Shown here one piece after another: positions 16,771 through 24,840 of a DNA stretch of 64,000 nt. The position numbers and the translations under genes are program-made. This DNA is from CAVTPD01 sp963736575 (GTDB lineage Bacteria > Bacteroidota > Bacteroidia > Cytophagales > JAAEPT01). The notes below the pieces were generated by a model, which made no database searches, was not told the DNA's origin, and was given only the letters and a program-made list of their open reading frames with translations. Position 1 is the first letter of the stretch, and each line of letters starts with the position of its first letter. The stretch covers positions 2,294,001-2,358,000 of the forward strand of contig CAVTPD010000001.1 of assembly GCA_963736575.1 (NCBI GenBank), read 5' to 3'.

Positions 16771-17868
16771 ATGGGACTTAAATGTGGAATTGTTGGATTA
16801 CCTAACGTAGGGAAATCCACTCTTTTTAATGCTTTATCAAATGCTGGTGCAGAAGCTGCAAACTTTCCGTTTTGCACAATTGAACCTAATATTGGTATTG
16901 TTACCGTACCAGACGAACGTCTAATAGACTTAGAAGCGTTGGTTAACCCTCAAAAGGTTTTGCCAACGGTAATTGAGTTTGTAGACATTGCTGGTCTGGT
17001 AAAAGGTGCAAGTAATGGGGAAGGTTTAGGAAATCAGTTTCTAGCCAACATTAGAGAGGTTGATGCCATTGTACACGTAATAAGATGTTTTAATAACGAA
17101 AACATTGTACACGTTTCAGGAAAAGTAGACCCTGTTGAAGACAAAGAAGTAATTGATACTGAGCTTCAGTTAAGAGACTTAGATTCTGTTACAAAAAGAA
17201 TTCAACGTGTTGAAAAAGTTGCTAAATCTGGCGATGCCGATGCAAAAAAAGAGCTGGAAGCTTTATCTAAAGTTAAAACCTACATAGAAGAAGGTAAAAA
17301 CGTTAGAAACTTAGAGCTTTCTGAAAAAGAACTTACATACGTTAACGACTTGCAGTTATTAACTGCAAAACCGGTTATCTATGCGGCTAATGTAGATGAA
17401 GAATCTATTAGCACTGGTAACGAGTACGTTGAACAACTAAAAAAATCTGTTGAAGGCGAAACGGCTGAAGTAGTTATTGTTTCAGCTTCATTAGAATCAC
17501 AAATTGCTGAATTTGATGATCCTGAAGAAAAGGAAATGTTTTTATCGGAATACGGTATTACAGAATCGGGACTGGACCGTCTGATAAAAGCCTCCTACTC
17601 TCTTTTGGATTTAATTACTTATTTCACCGCTGGGGAGAAAGAAGTAAGAGCGTGGACTATCAAAAAAGGTTGGAAAGCACCACAAGCTGCAGGTGTAATA
17701 CATACTGATTTTGAAAGAGGCTTCATTAAAGCTGAAGTTATTAAACTAGAGAACTACAAAAAGTTTAAAACTGAAACTGGTTGTAGAGAAGCCGGAAAAG
17801 TATCCATTGAAGGTAAAGAATACACAGTTGCCGATGGAGATATCATGCATTTCAGGTTTAATGTTTAA
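16771..17868 (+). CDS. ychF: YchF family ribosome-binding ATPase
   Basis: 365 residues, the usual size. An OBG-type P-loop GLPNVGKST at residues 8-16, G3 motif DIAGLVKGAS, the YchF-type NVDE in place of NKxD (ATP rather than GTP specificity), a coiled-coil insertion around residues 130-180, and the C-terminal TGS-like domain (TFTAGE-type YFTAGEKEVRAWTI to FRFNV). A conserved translation-associated, stress-related ATPase. It is followed after 21 bp by the orphan cas6 gene, probably in one transcript. Confidence 0.95.
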   Translation: MGLKCGIVGLPNVGKSTLFNALSNAGAEAANFPFCTIEPNIGIVTVPDERLIDLEALVNPQKVLPTVIEFVDIAGLVKGASNGEGLGNQFLANIREVDAIVHVIRCFNNENIVHVSGKVDPVEDKEVIDTELQLRDLDSVTKRIQRVEKVAKSGDADAKKELEALSKVKTYIEEGKNVRNLELSEKELTYVNDLQLLTAKPVIYAANVDEESISTGNEYVEQLKKSVEGETAEVVIVSASLESQIAEFDDPEEKEMFLSEYGITESGLDRLIKASYSLLDLITYFTAGEKEVRAWTIKKGWKAPQAAGVIHTDFERGFIKAEVIKLENYKKFKTETGCREAGKVSIEGKEYTVADGDIMHFRFNV

Positions 17869-17889
17869 CTGTTTTTAAAAAATTTTACT

Positions 17890-18690
17890 GTGAGAATTCG
17901 TATCATTTTCGAACTAAACAACAGAGGAGCTTGTGTTCCTTTTCATCACCAATACTTAGTTTCTGAACTAATTGAAGAAATTAAGGAAGAAACAGGTGAT
18001 GAGTTTAAAGATTTCAATATTTATACCTTTTCGGGTTTAAAAGGACAGACTAAAGTTGGTAAAACAGGTCTTCACTTTTTTTCCAATAAGGTAACACTTG
18101 TTATTTCAAGCCCTAGTAAGGACTTTTTAGACATCTTCTTAACACGCCTTTTCCAAAGAAAAATGGTATTGGTTGGTGATTTAGAGATGGTTCCAGAGTA
18201 CGTAGAAAGTGAGATGGATCCTTTATTGGATTCGCCAATAAAATACATTTGTATTTCACCACTTATCTTAACTTCGCCCGATACAGATGAGCTTTTAATG
18301 AAAGATTTCATTAACCCATTTGATGACGGATTCTCAGACATGTTGTATGAATCAACTATGTTAAGAATGGAAAAAACAGGTTGGTTCTCTTCTGAAGATA
18401 TTGCTTCTTTCTATAAATTTCAAATAGTGCCAGATAAAGTGTACTTGGCTAAAATACAACAAAGTTCTAAGAAATTTAGCCGAATCTACACCACTAATGT
18501 AAGCGGTAGACACTTCGAATTAAGAGGGTATACATTACCTTTTACTTTGTATGCTGACAAAAAAGTACAAGAATTTATCTTTACTTGTGGTTTTGGAGAA
18601 TTCAGTCAAAAAGGATTTGGTATGTTAGATATTGCTAACGTAAATCCAATTGGTAGAACAATGCCTTACAGAGTAAAAATGGACGCATAA
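17890..18690 (+). CDS. cas6: Orphan Cas6-family CRISPR RNA endoribonuclease
   Basis: 266 residues from GTG 17890. The N-terminal strand MRIRIIFEL and P(17)-F-H-H-Q-Y followed by helix LVSELIEEI match the first ferredoxin-like fold of Cas6. The C-terminal half has FELRGYTLPF and the diagnostic glycine-rich loop CGFGEFSQKGFGML (233-246). Cas6 cuts CRISPR precursor RNA within repeats; His19 or His20 is a candidate catalytic residue. No other cas gene and no repeat array lies in the window. It is 21 bp downstream of ychF and ends at a strong terminator, so it seems to ride on the ychF transcript. It may serve a remote array or have another RNA target. Confidence 0.8.
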   Translation: MRIRIIFELNNRGACVPFHHQYLVSELIEEIKEETGDEFKDFNIYTFSGLKGQTKVGKTGLHFFSNKVTLVISSPSKDFLDIFLTRLFQRKMVLVGDLEMVPEYVESEMDPLLDSPIKYICISPLILTSPDTDELLMKDFINPFDDGFSDMLYESTMLRMEKTGWFSSEDIASFYKFQIVPDKVYLAKIQQSSKKFSRIYTTNVSGRHFELRGYTLPFTLYADKKVQEFIFTCGFGEFSQKGFGMLDIANVNPIGRTMPYRVKMDA

Positions 18691-18703
18691 TGTTAAAAGT
18701 ATT

Positions 18704-18750
18704 AAGAACTCATTGTCGATAAAATATTGCAATGAGTTCTTATTTTTTAT
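18704..18750 (+). terminator. Terminator of the ychF-cas6 unit
   Basis: AAGAACTCATTG (18704-18715) pairs perfectly with CAATGAGTTCTT (18730-18741), followed by ATTTTTTATT, 14 bp after the cas6 stop. Confidence 0.9.
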
Positions 18751-18886
18751 TATTCTAATTTTTTCTTGTCATTAAAATTCAATAGAAATTTTCTATTTTC
18801 TATTTGGAAAAGTTTTATTCCTGATCAATTTCATATACTTTTTAAAAAGCCACAGAAAGCAGTATCTCAGCAATTAATTTTTATTA

Positions 18887-18894
18887 TACATTTG
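18887..18894 (+). promoter_or_regulatory. TAnnTTTG promoter box for the beta-barrel gene
   Basis: TACATTTG matches the Bacteroidota -7 consensus, 125 bp before the ATG at 19019. This would leave a long AT-rich leader. Otherwise the 18750-19018 stretch shows nothing recognisable. Confidence 0.45.
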
Positions 18895-19018
18895 TGACAT
18901 TAGGCTGTTCAGGTATTACACTACCCAACAACATATCAAGAACATTTTCTATCTTAGTAAGTACTTGGGAATAGATTTATTCTACTATTTTAATAGGCAA
19001 GCTTTTAAAGAAATAATC

Positions 19019-19747
19019 ATGAAAATCACCACATCAACAAAAGTATTTTTTCTATTTATATCGCTACTATTTTCAACAAACCTAGCGTTTTCACAAGAAT
19101 TAAAAACAAGTAGAGGAATGGGGTTTGAATTATTGTTTTCATCTTCAAACTATAATAAACCTACATTCAATACAGATCCTGTAGTGCGCTTTACAGGCTT
19201 TTTTAACTGGAGAAATGAATGGCATTATAATTTTTCTAAAAGCGTAGGACTTTATACCGGTTTTAACATTAGAAACATAGGTATGATAAACAAGTATGAA
19301 AATTTAAGCACAAACGAAAATCACAAACTCAAACAACGTAGTTATACATTGGGTCTTCCTTTAGCCTTTAAGTTTGGTAATATAGACAAGACTATGTATT
19401 TCTTTGCTGGTGGAGAAATTGAATTAGCATTTCATTATAAAGAAAAGAGATTTGATGGAAATGAAAAACAGTATACTAAAACGGCTTGGTTTAGCGATAA
19501 AACTAAACGATTTATACCAAGTGTTTTTGCCGGATTTCAACTACCAACCGGTACCAATATTTCTTTTAAATATTACCTTACAGACTTCTTAAATAAAGAT
19601 TACACAAACAATAACGAAAAAATTTATAGGGGTACAAGTTCTAATATCTTCTATGTTTCTGTTGCTGTTTTAATTCACGATAGTATGTTAAGAAAACTAG
19701 GAAATAGCAAATCCCCTACTGTACCTATAGAGTCTGCTGGGTTATAA
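19019..19747 (+). CDS. Outer-membrane beta-barrel protein, unknown role
   Basis: From ATG 19019 (MKITTSTKVFFLFISLLFST) a signal peptide with cleavage near AFSQ, then about 215 residues of alternating polar/hydrophobic strands rich in aromatic residues (GLYTGFNIRNIG, YTLGLPLAFKFGN, FAGGEIELAFHY, ISFKYYLTDFLN), typical of an 8-10-strand outer-membrane barrel. The 18 codons upstream lack a signal-peptide shape, so the later start is chosen. It is followed by a hairpin at 19759-19799. Specific substrate unknown. Confidence 0.75.
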   Translation: MKITTSTKVFFLFISLLFSTNLAFSQELKTSRGMGFELLFSSSNYNKPTFNTDPVVRFTGFFNWRNEWHYNFSKSVGLYTGFNIRNIGMINKYENLSTNENHKLKQRSYTLGLPLAFKFGNIDKTMYFFAGGEIELAFHYKEKRFDGNEKQYTKTAWFSDKTKRFIPSVFAGFQLPTGTNISFKYYLTDFLNKDYTNNNEKIYRGTSSNIFYVSVAVLIHDSMLRKLGNSKSPTVPIESAGL

Positions 19748-19758
19748 ACGTAACCTTT

Positions 19759-19799
19759 TTAACTGGTAATCCGTATAGTATAGCATAACCTTACCAGTT
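19759..19799 (+). terminator. Hairpin after the beta-barrel gene
   Basis: AACTGGTAA and TTACCAGTT form a 9-bp stem around a roughly 23-nt loop. The T-run after it is short, so efficiency is doubtful. Confidence 0.45.
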
Positions 19800-19800
19800 T

Positions 19801-19989
19801 ATGAAAAAAATTGTTGTAGGAATTTTTATTAGCATCCTCACAACTCATGGTACACCCACTTTGTTAAGAAGACAAAGTTTAGTTCGTTTTCAGAAAATAA
19901 AAAGGTCTATAAAAAGGCTAAAGGCTGAAAGCAGAGACAAAATGGCATACCAAACTGAGGATATACGTTTAGAACCCTCCGGTTCTTAA
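19801..19989 (+). CDS. Possible small exported basic peptide, 62 aa
   Basis: The frame starts MKKIVVGIFISILTTHG, signal-peptide-like, then becomes very basic (LLRRQSLVRFQKIKRSIKRL). It overlaps the end of the convergent CoA-binding gene by 21 bp. A different frame after residue 17 reads THFVKKTKFSSFSENKKV, which looks equally protein-like, so a frameshift is possible. Not recognised; may be spurious. Confidence 0.3.
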   Translation: MKKIVVGIFISILTTHGTPTLLRRQSLVRFQKIKRSIKRLKAESRDKMAYQTEDIRLEPSGS

Positions 19990-20331
19990 TAAGACCAATG
20001 TGCAGGCATTTTCAAATTCAATACCTGCATTTTTTAATTTGGTTTGTAATACATCGTTTTCCGTTCCCGGATTAAAAATAACTCTGCGGGGTTTAGTTTC
20101 TAAAATATAGTGCTCCCACTCTTCCTGAATTTTAGGCCCTATATAAAGGGTTACTGTATCTATATTTTCCTGTATTTCTTTGCTGTTGATTATAGTTTTA
20201 CCAAATACCTCTCCTTTTCTAATACCAACAGGGAATATAGAATGTCCCTTTGCTGAAAGAAGCTCTGCCGCTAAAAAAGCATACCGGCTGGGATTATTGG
20301 TTGCTCCTAAAATCAATACATTTTCAGGCAT
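19969..20331 (-). CDS. CoA-binding domain protein (YccU-like)
   Basis: 120 residues with a Rossmann-like CoA-binding domain: MPENVLILGATNNPSRYAFLAA, HSIFPVGIRKGEVFG, DTVTLYIGP and RVIFNPGTEN. Family members bind CoA; the physiological role is unknown. It ends one base before rpe begins downstream on the same strand and probably belongs to an rpe-purU transcript. Confidence 0.85.
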   Translation of the reverse strand: MPENVLILGATNNPSRYAFLAAELLSAKGHSIFPVGIRKGEVFGKTIINSKEIQENIDTVTLYIGPKIQEEWEHYILETKPRRVIFNPGTENDVLQTKLKNAGIEFENACTLVLLRTGGF

Positions 20332-20332
20332 C

Positions 20333-20986
20333 TTAAATATTTTTTAATTTTGAAATTGTTGCTTCTGGGTCTTCAGAATTAAACACAAAACTACCCGCTA
20401 CCAATACGTCTGCACCAGCTTCAATTAACAAAGCAGCGTTATCTGAATTAACACCGCCATCAATTTCAATTAAGGTAGAAGCGTTATTATCTGCAATTAT
20501 CTCTTTTAACTGTCTTACTTTATTGTACGTTCCTTCTATAAAAGATTGACCACCAAAACCTGGGTTTACTGACATCATGCAAACCAAATCTATCTCATTG
20601 ATTATGGGCTCTAATAAGGCCACAGGTGTATGCGGATTAATAGCCACTCCCCTTTTACAACCTAATGCGGCAATGCTTTGTAGCGTCCTGTGTAAATGTG
20701 TACAAGCTTCATAATGAACCGAAATAATATCTGCACCTAAGTTTTTGAATTCCTCCAAGTATTTATCTGGATTATCAATCATTAAATGCACGTCTAAAAC
20801 TTTAGAAGAAGACGCCGATTTTTGAATGGCTTTTATTACCGGGAAACCAAAAGAAATATTAGGCACAAAAGAACCATCCATAACATCTATATGAATGTAA
20901 TCTGCCTCGCTTCTATTAAGCATTTCTATGTCGCGCTGAAGGTTACCGAAATCAGCAGAAAGTACGGATGGAGCAATTAAAGCCAT
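20333..20986 (-). CDS. rpe: Ribulose-phosphate 3-epimerase
   Basis: 217 residues, full length. TIM-barrel motifs APSVLSADFGNL, HIDVMDGSFVPNISFG, VHLMIDNPD, MSVNPGFGGQSF and EIDGGVN hold the metal-binding His and the two catalytic Asp residues. It interconverts ribulose 5-phosphate and xylulose 5-phosphate in the pentose phosphate pathway. Located 3 bp downstream of purU, in one operon. Confidence 0.97.
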   Translation of the reverse strand: MALIAPSVLSADFGNLQRDIEMLNRSEADYIHIDVMDGSFVPNISFGFPVIKAIQKSASSSKVLDVHLMIDNPDKYLEEFKNLGADIISVHYEACTHLHRTLQSIAALGCKRGVAINPHTPVALLEPIINEIDLVCMMSVNPGFGGQSFIEGTYNKVRQLKEIIADNNASTLIEIDGGVNSDNAALLIEAGADVLVAGSFVFNSEDPEATISKLKNI

Positions 20987-20989
20987 AAT

Positions 20990-21850
20990 TTATTCGAATA
21001 TGATTGTTTTATTATCGTAAACTAAAATTCTTCTTTGTAGATGCAAATAAATAGCTCTTGAAAGAACCATTTGTTCTAGATCTTGACCTTTTCTGATAAG
21101 ATCTTTTATGTTATTTTTGTGATTCACACGAATTACATCTTGTTCAATTATTGGCCCACAATCTAAGTCTTCTGTAACATAATGACTGGTTGCTCCAATA
21201 ATCTTAACACCTCTTTCGTGCGCAGAATGATAGGGTTTTGCACCCGGAAAAGCCGGCAAAAAAGAGTGATGAATATTTATCACCTTATTGGGGTAGCTTT
21301 CTATAAAATCTTGCGAAAGCACTTGCATATAACGGGCTAAAACCACAAAGTCTACTTCATGTTTTTGAAGTAGCTCACGTTGTTTCTGTTCCTGTTCTGC
21401 TTTATTTTCTTTTGTAATAGGAAGGTGATGAAACTCTATATCAAATTTCTCTGTAATGGGTCTCAAGTACTCATGATTACTTATTACCAAAGGTATTTCC
21501 ACATTCCATTCACCAGAGTGCCATTTCCCAAGAATATCGTATAAGTTATGAGATAATTTAGTAACAAAAACAGCCATCTTTGGAGTCTGGTCTGTAAAAT
21601 AAAGTCGCCACTTCATCTTAAACTTTTCTGCTACTAAGGTTTTAAAGTATTCTCCAATTTTGTCTTTGGGGATTCTGAATTCAGAAATTTCCCATTCAAT
21701 ACGCATAAAGAAAACCTTTTTTTCTCTTTCTACGTGTTGGTCTAGACTTACAACGTTTCCGCTGTTGGCTAAAACAAATTCTGTTACGTTGGCAATGATT
21801 CCTTTTTGATCGGGGCAAGAAATCAGTAAAATGGCATTCGTCTCTCCCAT
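20990..21850 (-). CDS. purU: Formyltetrahydrofolate deformylase
   Basis: From ATG 21850 (MGETNAILLISCPDQKGIIANV) about 286 residues, the family length. N-terminal ACT domain (about 1-85), then a formyltransferase-fold catalytic domain with NIHHSFLPAFPGAKPYHSA and DLDCGPIIEQD (the Asn/His/Asp catalytic set). It hydrolyses 10-formyl-THF to formate and THF, balancing one-carbon pools. A longer frame from 21886 would add residues before the ACT strand and is less likely. Confidence 0.93.
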   Translation of the reverse strand: MGETNAILLISCPDQKGIIANVTEFVLANSGNVVSLDQHVEREKKVFFMRIEWEISEFRIPKDKIGEYFKTLVAEKFKMKWRLYFTDQTPKMAVFVTKLSHNLYDILGKWHSGEWNVEIPLVISNHEYLRPITEKFDIEFHHLPITKENKAEQEQKQRELLQKHEVDFVVLARYMQVLSQDFIESYPNKVINIHHSFLPAFPGAKPYHSAHERGVKIIGATSHYVTEDLDCGPIIEQDVIRVNHKNNIKDLIRKGQDLEQMVLSRAIYLHLQRRILVYDNKTIIFE

Positions 21851-22047
21851 ATCTTCGAAAGTTTCAACAAAAATAATATAATTCAATGAAAGCAGCTTCC
21901 TTATCTAGCAGTAAGAATAAATTATTAAAAGTAGGAAAAGCATATTTAGTCGAATTTAAAAACTCTTGATCCATATATTATTGAGCGTGATAAAGCTAAG
22001 TTTTGTATTTCCTGTAACTTGTATTCAGGTTAGAATATTAAATATAC

Positions 22048-23409
22048 GTGAAGAAGTCCGAGGAGTTAGGTGCAAAAAGTATTGGTAGATTATTGATTCA
22101 GCAATCTGTACCCGCAGCCATTGGTGTACTGGTACTTTCAATTTACGGCATTGCAGATACTATTTTTGTTGGCCGGTTTGTGAGTTCAGAGGCTATTGCC
22201 GCTATTGGTGTGGTTACTCCACTTGGTTTTCTAATGTCTTCTATTGGTATGGCCATTGGGGTGGGTGGTGCAAGTACGATCTCTAGGGCTTTTGGGGAAA
22301 AGAATTTTGTTAAAGCACAACTTACCTTTGATAACCAAAAGATACTCTGCATTCTTCTAACTGTAGGCCTGGTACTACTAAGCTTCATTTTCGAAAATGA
22401 AATTTTACAGCTTTTTGGAGCCGAAGGGAGTATTATGCCTTTAGCTAAAAGTTATTTTAGAATATTATTACCCGGGATTCCATTCTTAGCTTGGGCAATG
22501 ATGTGCAACAGTGTAATTAGAGCAGAGGGGTATCCTAAAGCTTCTATGCTTGCCATGATTATACCTGCTTTAATTAATGTGGTTTTTGATCCCTTATTTA
22601 TTATTGTATTTGATGGCGGAATTGAAGGTGCGGCTTGGGCTACTACTTTATCTTATGTGATTTGTGCCTTTTATACCATTTATTTCTTTCTTCGAAATGC
22701 AACAAATGTTAAAATTTCGATAAAAAATATTAGCCTAAATAAAACCATACAAAAGGAAATTACTTCTATTGGTGCCGTTACCTTGGCCCGCCAATCTTCC
22801 GTTAGTTTATTAGCCATTGTATTAAATAATTTGCTTTTTGAATACTATGGCAGTACTGGTATTTCGGTTTACAGCATCATTACCAAAATTATTATGTTTG
22901 CCAGTTTTCCTATTTTTGGATTAGGACAAGGTTTTGCTCCTATTGTGGGTTTTAATTACGGTGCAAACAACTTTAAACGTGTGGTTGAGAGCATAAAAGT
23001 TTCCATGGTTTATGGGACCTTATTAGCTTTTGGGGTTTCCCTTTTAATTATAGTTTTCAGAAATGAATTATGCAGTGTTTTTTCTCATGACGCTTCATTG
23101 GTTGACCTCTCTTCTGAAGCCACTATGATTGTTTTTATTGGGATTCCCCTTACCACAATTCAGATTATAGGAACGGCATATTTCCAAGCAACTGGTAAAG
23201 CTAAACCTGCTCTATTTTTAACTTTAACTAGACAGGTATTATTAATTATACCCTTAGTCTATCTTCTTCCTATTTTCTTTGGAAAAATTGGGATTTGGTA
23301 TGCATTCCCAGTTTCTGATGTATTAGCAACAATTATTACTGTTGTTTATTTAACCAGTCAATTGGCCAGAGAAAAAAGACTAATACCCCAAAGCAGCCGT
23401 ATAAATTAA
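22048..23409 (+). CDS. MATE family efflux transporter
   Basis: 453 residues from GTG 22048 with about 12 membrane helices. Characteristic features are the N-terminal IGRLLIQQSVPAAIGVLVL and IADTIFVGRFV, the repeat-related GIEGAAWATTLSYV and, in the second half, FGLGQGFAPIVGFNYGA. MATE proteins export drugs or metabolites by H+ or Na+ antiport; substrate unknown. Its last 30 bp overlap the 3' end of the convergent tolC-like gene. Confidence 0.93.
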   Translation: MKKSEELGAKSIGRLLIQQSVPAAIGVLVLSIYGIADTIFVGRFVSSEAIAAIGVVTPLGFLMSSIGMAIGVGGASTISRAFGEKNFVKAQLTFDNQKILCILLTVGLVLLSFIFENEILQLFGAEGSIMPLAKSYFRILLPGIPFLAWAMMCNSVIRAEGYPKASMLAMIIPALINVVFDPLFIIVFDGGIEGAAWATTLSYVICAFYTIYFFLRNATNVKISIKNISLNKTIQKEITSIGAVTLARQSSVSLLAIVLNNLLFEYYGSTGISVYSIITKIIMFASFPIFGLGQGFAPIVGFNYGANNFKRVVESIKVSMVYGTLLAFGVSLLIIVFRNELCSVFSHDASLVDLSSEATMIVFIGIPLTTIQIIGTAYFQATGKAKPALFLTLTRQVLLIIPLVYLLPIFFGKIGIWYAFPVSDVLATIITVVYLTSQLAREKRLIPQSSRIN

Positions 23410-24807
23410 GGTAGCCTGTGTTTGATAAAACTTACAATACAAGCCAATTAGCTTTGTTTGGGCATCGTATAATTTGGCCTCTCTATAATTTACTTTAAAC
23501 AATGAACTTTCACCATTCAGCATTTTTATTTCTTCGGAATATAAAAGTCTAGAGTAGTTGGTATTTGCTTGTTTGTAAAGATCTATTTGTTGTTTTATGG
23601 CATTTATTTTAGCATTATAACTTAATAGCTTATTTCTAAGCTCTAGTCGTTTATAATCTAGTTTGTATTGAGTGTCTAAAACTTTTAGTTTAATATTTGC
23701 TAAATCTCCCCTAGCCTGTCTTAACAATAATGGAAAACTCACCTGAAAACCTACTTTATAATTTTCACTAGAATATTCAGTATTATAGCCTGTAGTAAGC
23801 ACATTGTATTTCAACTTACCTTTAGGTAGAAGTTTATTCGCATAGTATGATTTTTCAACTTGAAGACCTTGAATTTTTAGTTCATAGGCTTTAACTGCAG
23901 GATGGTTTTCGACAATACTATCGTGCTTAGAAAGTATTTCTTCTGTAGAGGCCATATCTACTTCATTAAAAAAACCTACACTTTGCGGTCTAATGTCTTT
24001 TTGTATTTCTAAAGGAATATTATCTGTATCCCATAAATAATTAGAGAGCAATAAACGCATGTTGTTTTCGGTAACTACTGCATCTAAATACAAATATTGT
24101 ACACTTTGTACTTGGGTAAGTGCTTCGGTTGTATCTATAGCGGCAGCCTCACCTTGTAAATAAATATTTTTCACCGCATCGTACCGTTTATTGGCGTTTG
24201 AGACAGTAGAGTCGTAAACAGCTTTATTGTTGTATGCTTTTACCCATTCCCAATATTGGTAACTGGCGTCGTATATCAATTCATTCATAGCCTGAATTCT
24301 ATCAAATTCAGAAGCTTGCTGCATAAATTGTGCTTTACGTAAGGTTTTACGGCGTTCGTCCATAATCAGCCCTTGACCAATAGGAACTGCAACGCCTAGA
24401 TAACCTGTTCCATTATCTGGGGTTGTTCTTTCTGGATTGTAATAATAAGCATTACCATCATTTTTAGTAATGCCGGTCACAAATTCTAACCCAAACCATG
24501 TGGGTACAGAAAGGCCTACATCGTAATATTCGTAGTATTTTTTACCTGCGAAATCTTTTTTATCCCATGAACCATAAATTTCAGGATCAAAACCTCCTCT
24601 AGAGGCTTTTAGAGAAGCTTTTCCTTGGTCTGAAATAATCTGAGCTTGCTTTGCAATGGGGTGGTTAGCAACTAATAAGCTTAGAAATTCTTTAAAGCTT
24701 AAAATGTTATCCGTAGTATCTACAGACATAGAATCGGTATCATAATAAGAAACCGCTCTTACTGTATCTATTTGTTGCGAAAAAGATTTCCCAACTAAAA
24801 AAAGCAT
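23380..24807 (-). CDS. TolC-like outer-membrane efflux protein
   Basis: 475 residues with the two TolC-type repeats rich in coiled-coil helices (about 120-260 and 310-460) and strands such as YLGVAVPIGQGL and VGFQVSFPLLL. It would form the outer-membrane channel of the tripartite exporter encoded with the HlyD and ABC genes upstream. The annotated ATG 24807 leaves a signal peptide without a basic n-region (MLFLVGKSFSQQ). In-frame upstream codons read IKFFYPVI from an ATA at 24831, which would make a normal signal peptide, so the real start may be a non-ATG codon (see findings). Confidence 0.88.
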   Translation of the reverse strand: MLFLVGKSFSQQIDTVRAVSYYDTDSMSVDTTDNILSFKEFLSLLVANHPIAKQAQIISDQGKASLKASRGGFDPEIYGSWDKKDFAGKKYYEYYDVGLSVPTWFGLEFVTGITKNDGNAYYYNPERTTPDNGTGYLGVAVPIGQGLIMDERRKTLRKAQFMQQASEFDRIQAMNELIYDASYQYWEWVKAYNNKAVYDSTVSNANKRYDAVKNIYLQGEAAAIDTTEALTQVQSVQYLYLDAVVTENNMRLLLSNYLWDTDNIPLEIQKDIRPQSVGFFNEVDMASTEEILSKHDSIVENHPAVKAYELKIQGLQVEKSYYANKLLPKGKLKYNVLTTGYNTEYSSENYKVGFQVSFPLLLRQARGDLANIKLKVLDTQYKLDYKRLELRNKLLSYNAKINAIKQQIDLYKQANTNYSRLLYSEEIKMLNGESSLFKVNYREAKLYDAQTKLIGLYCKFYQTQATLIYTAALGY

Positions 24808-24840
24808 TATTACAGGATAAAAGAATTTTATTCAAAGGAG

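Noticed and set aside
18691..19018. Possible CRISPR array next to the orphan Cas6
   Set aside because: Only a terminator hairpin and AT-rich DNA are present; no regularly spaced repeats exist here or elsewhere in the window.
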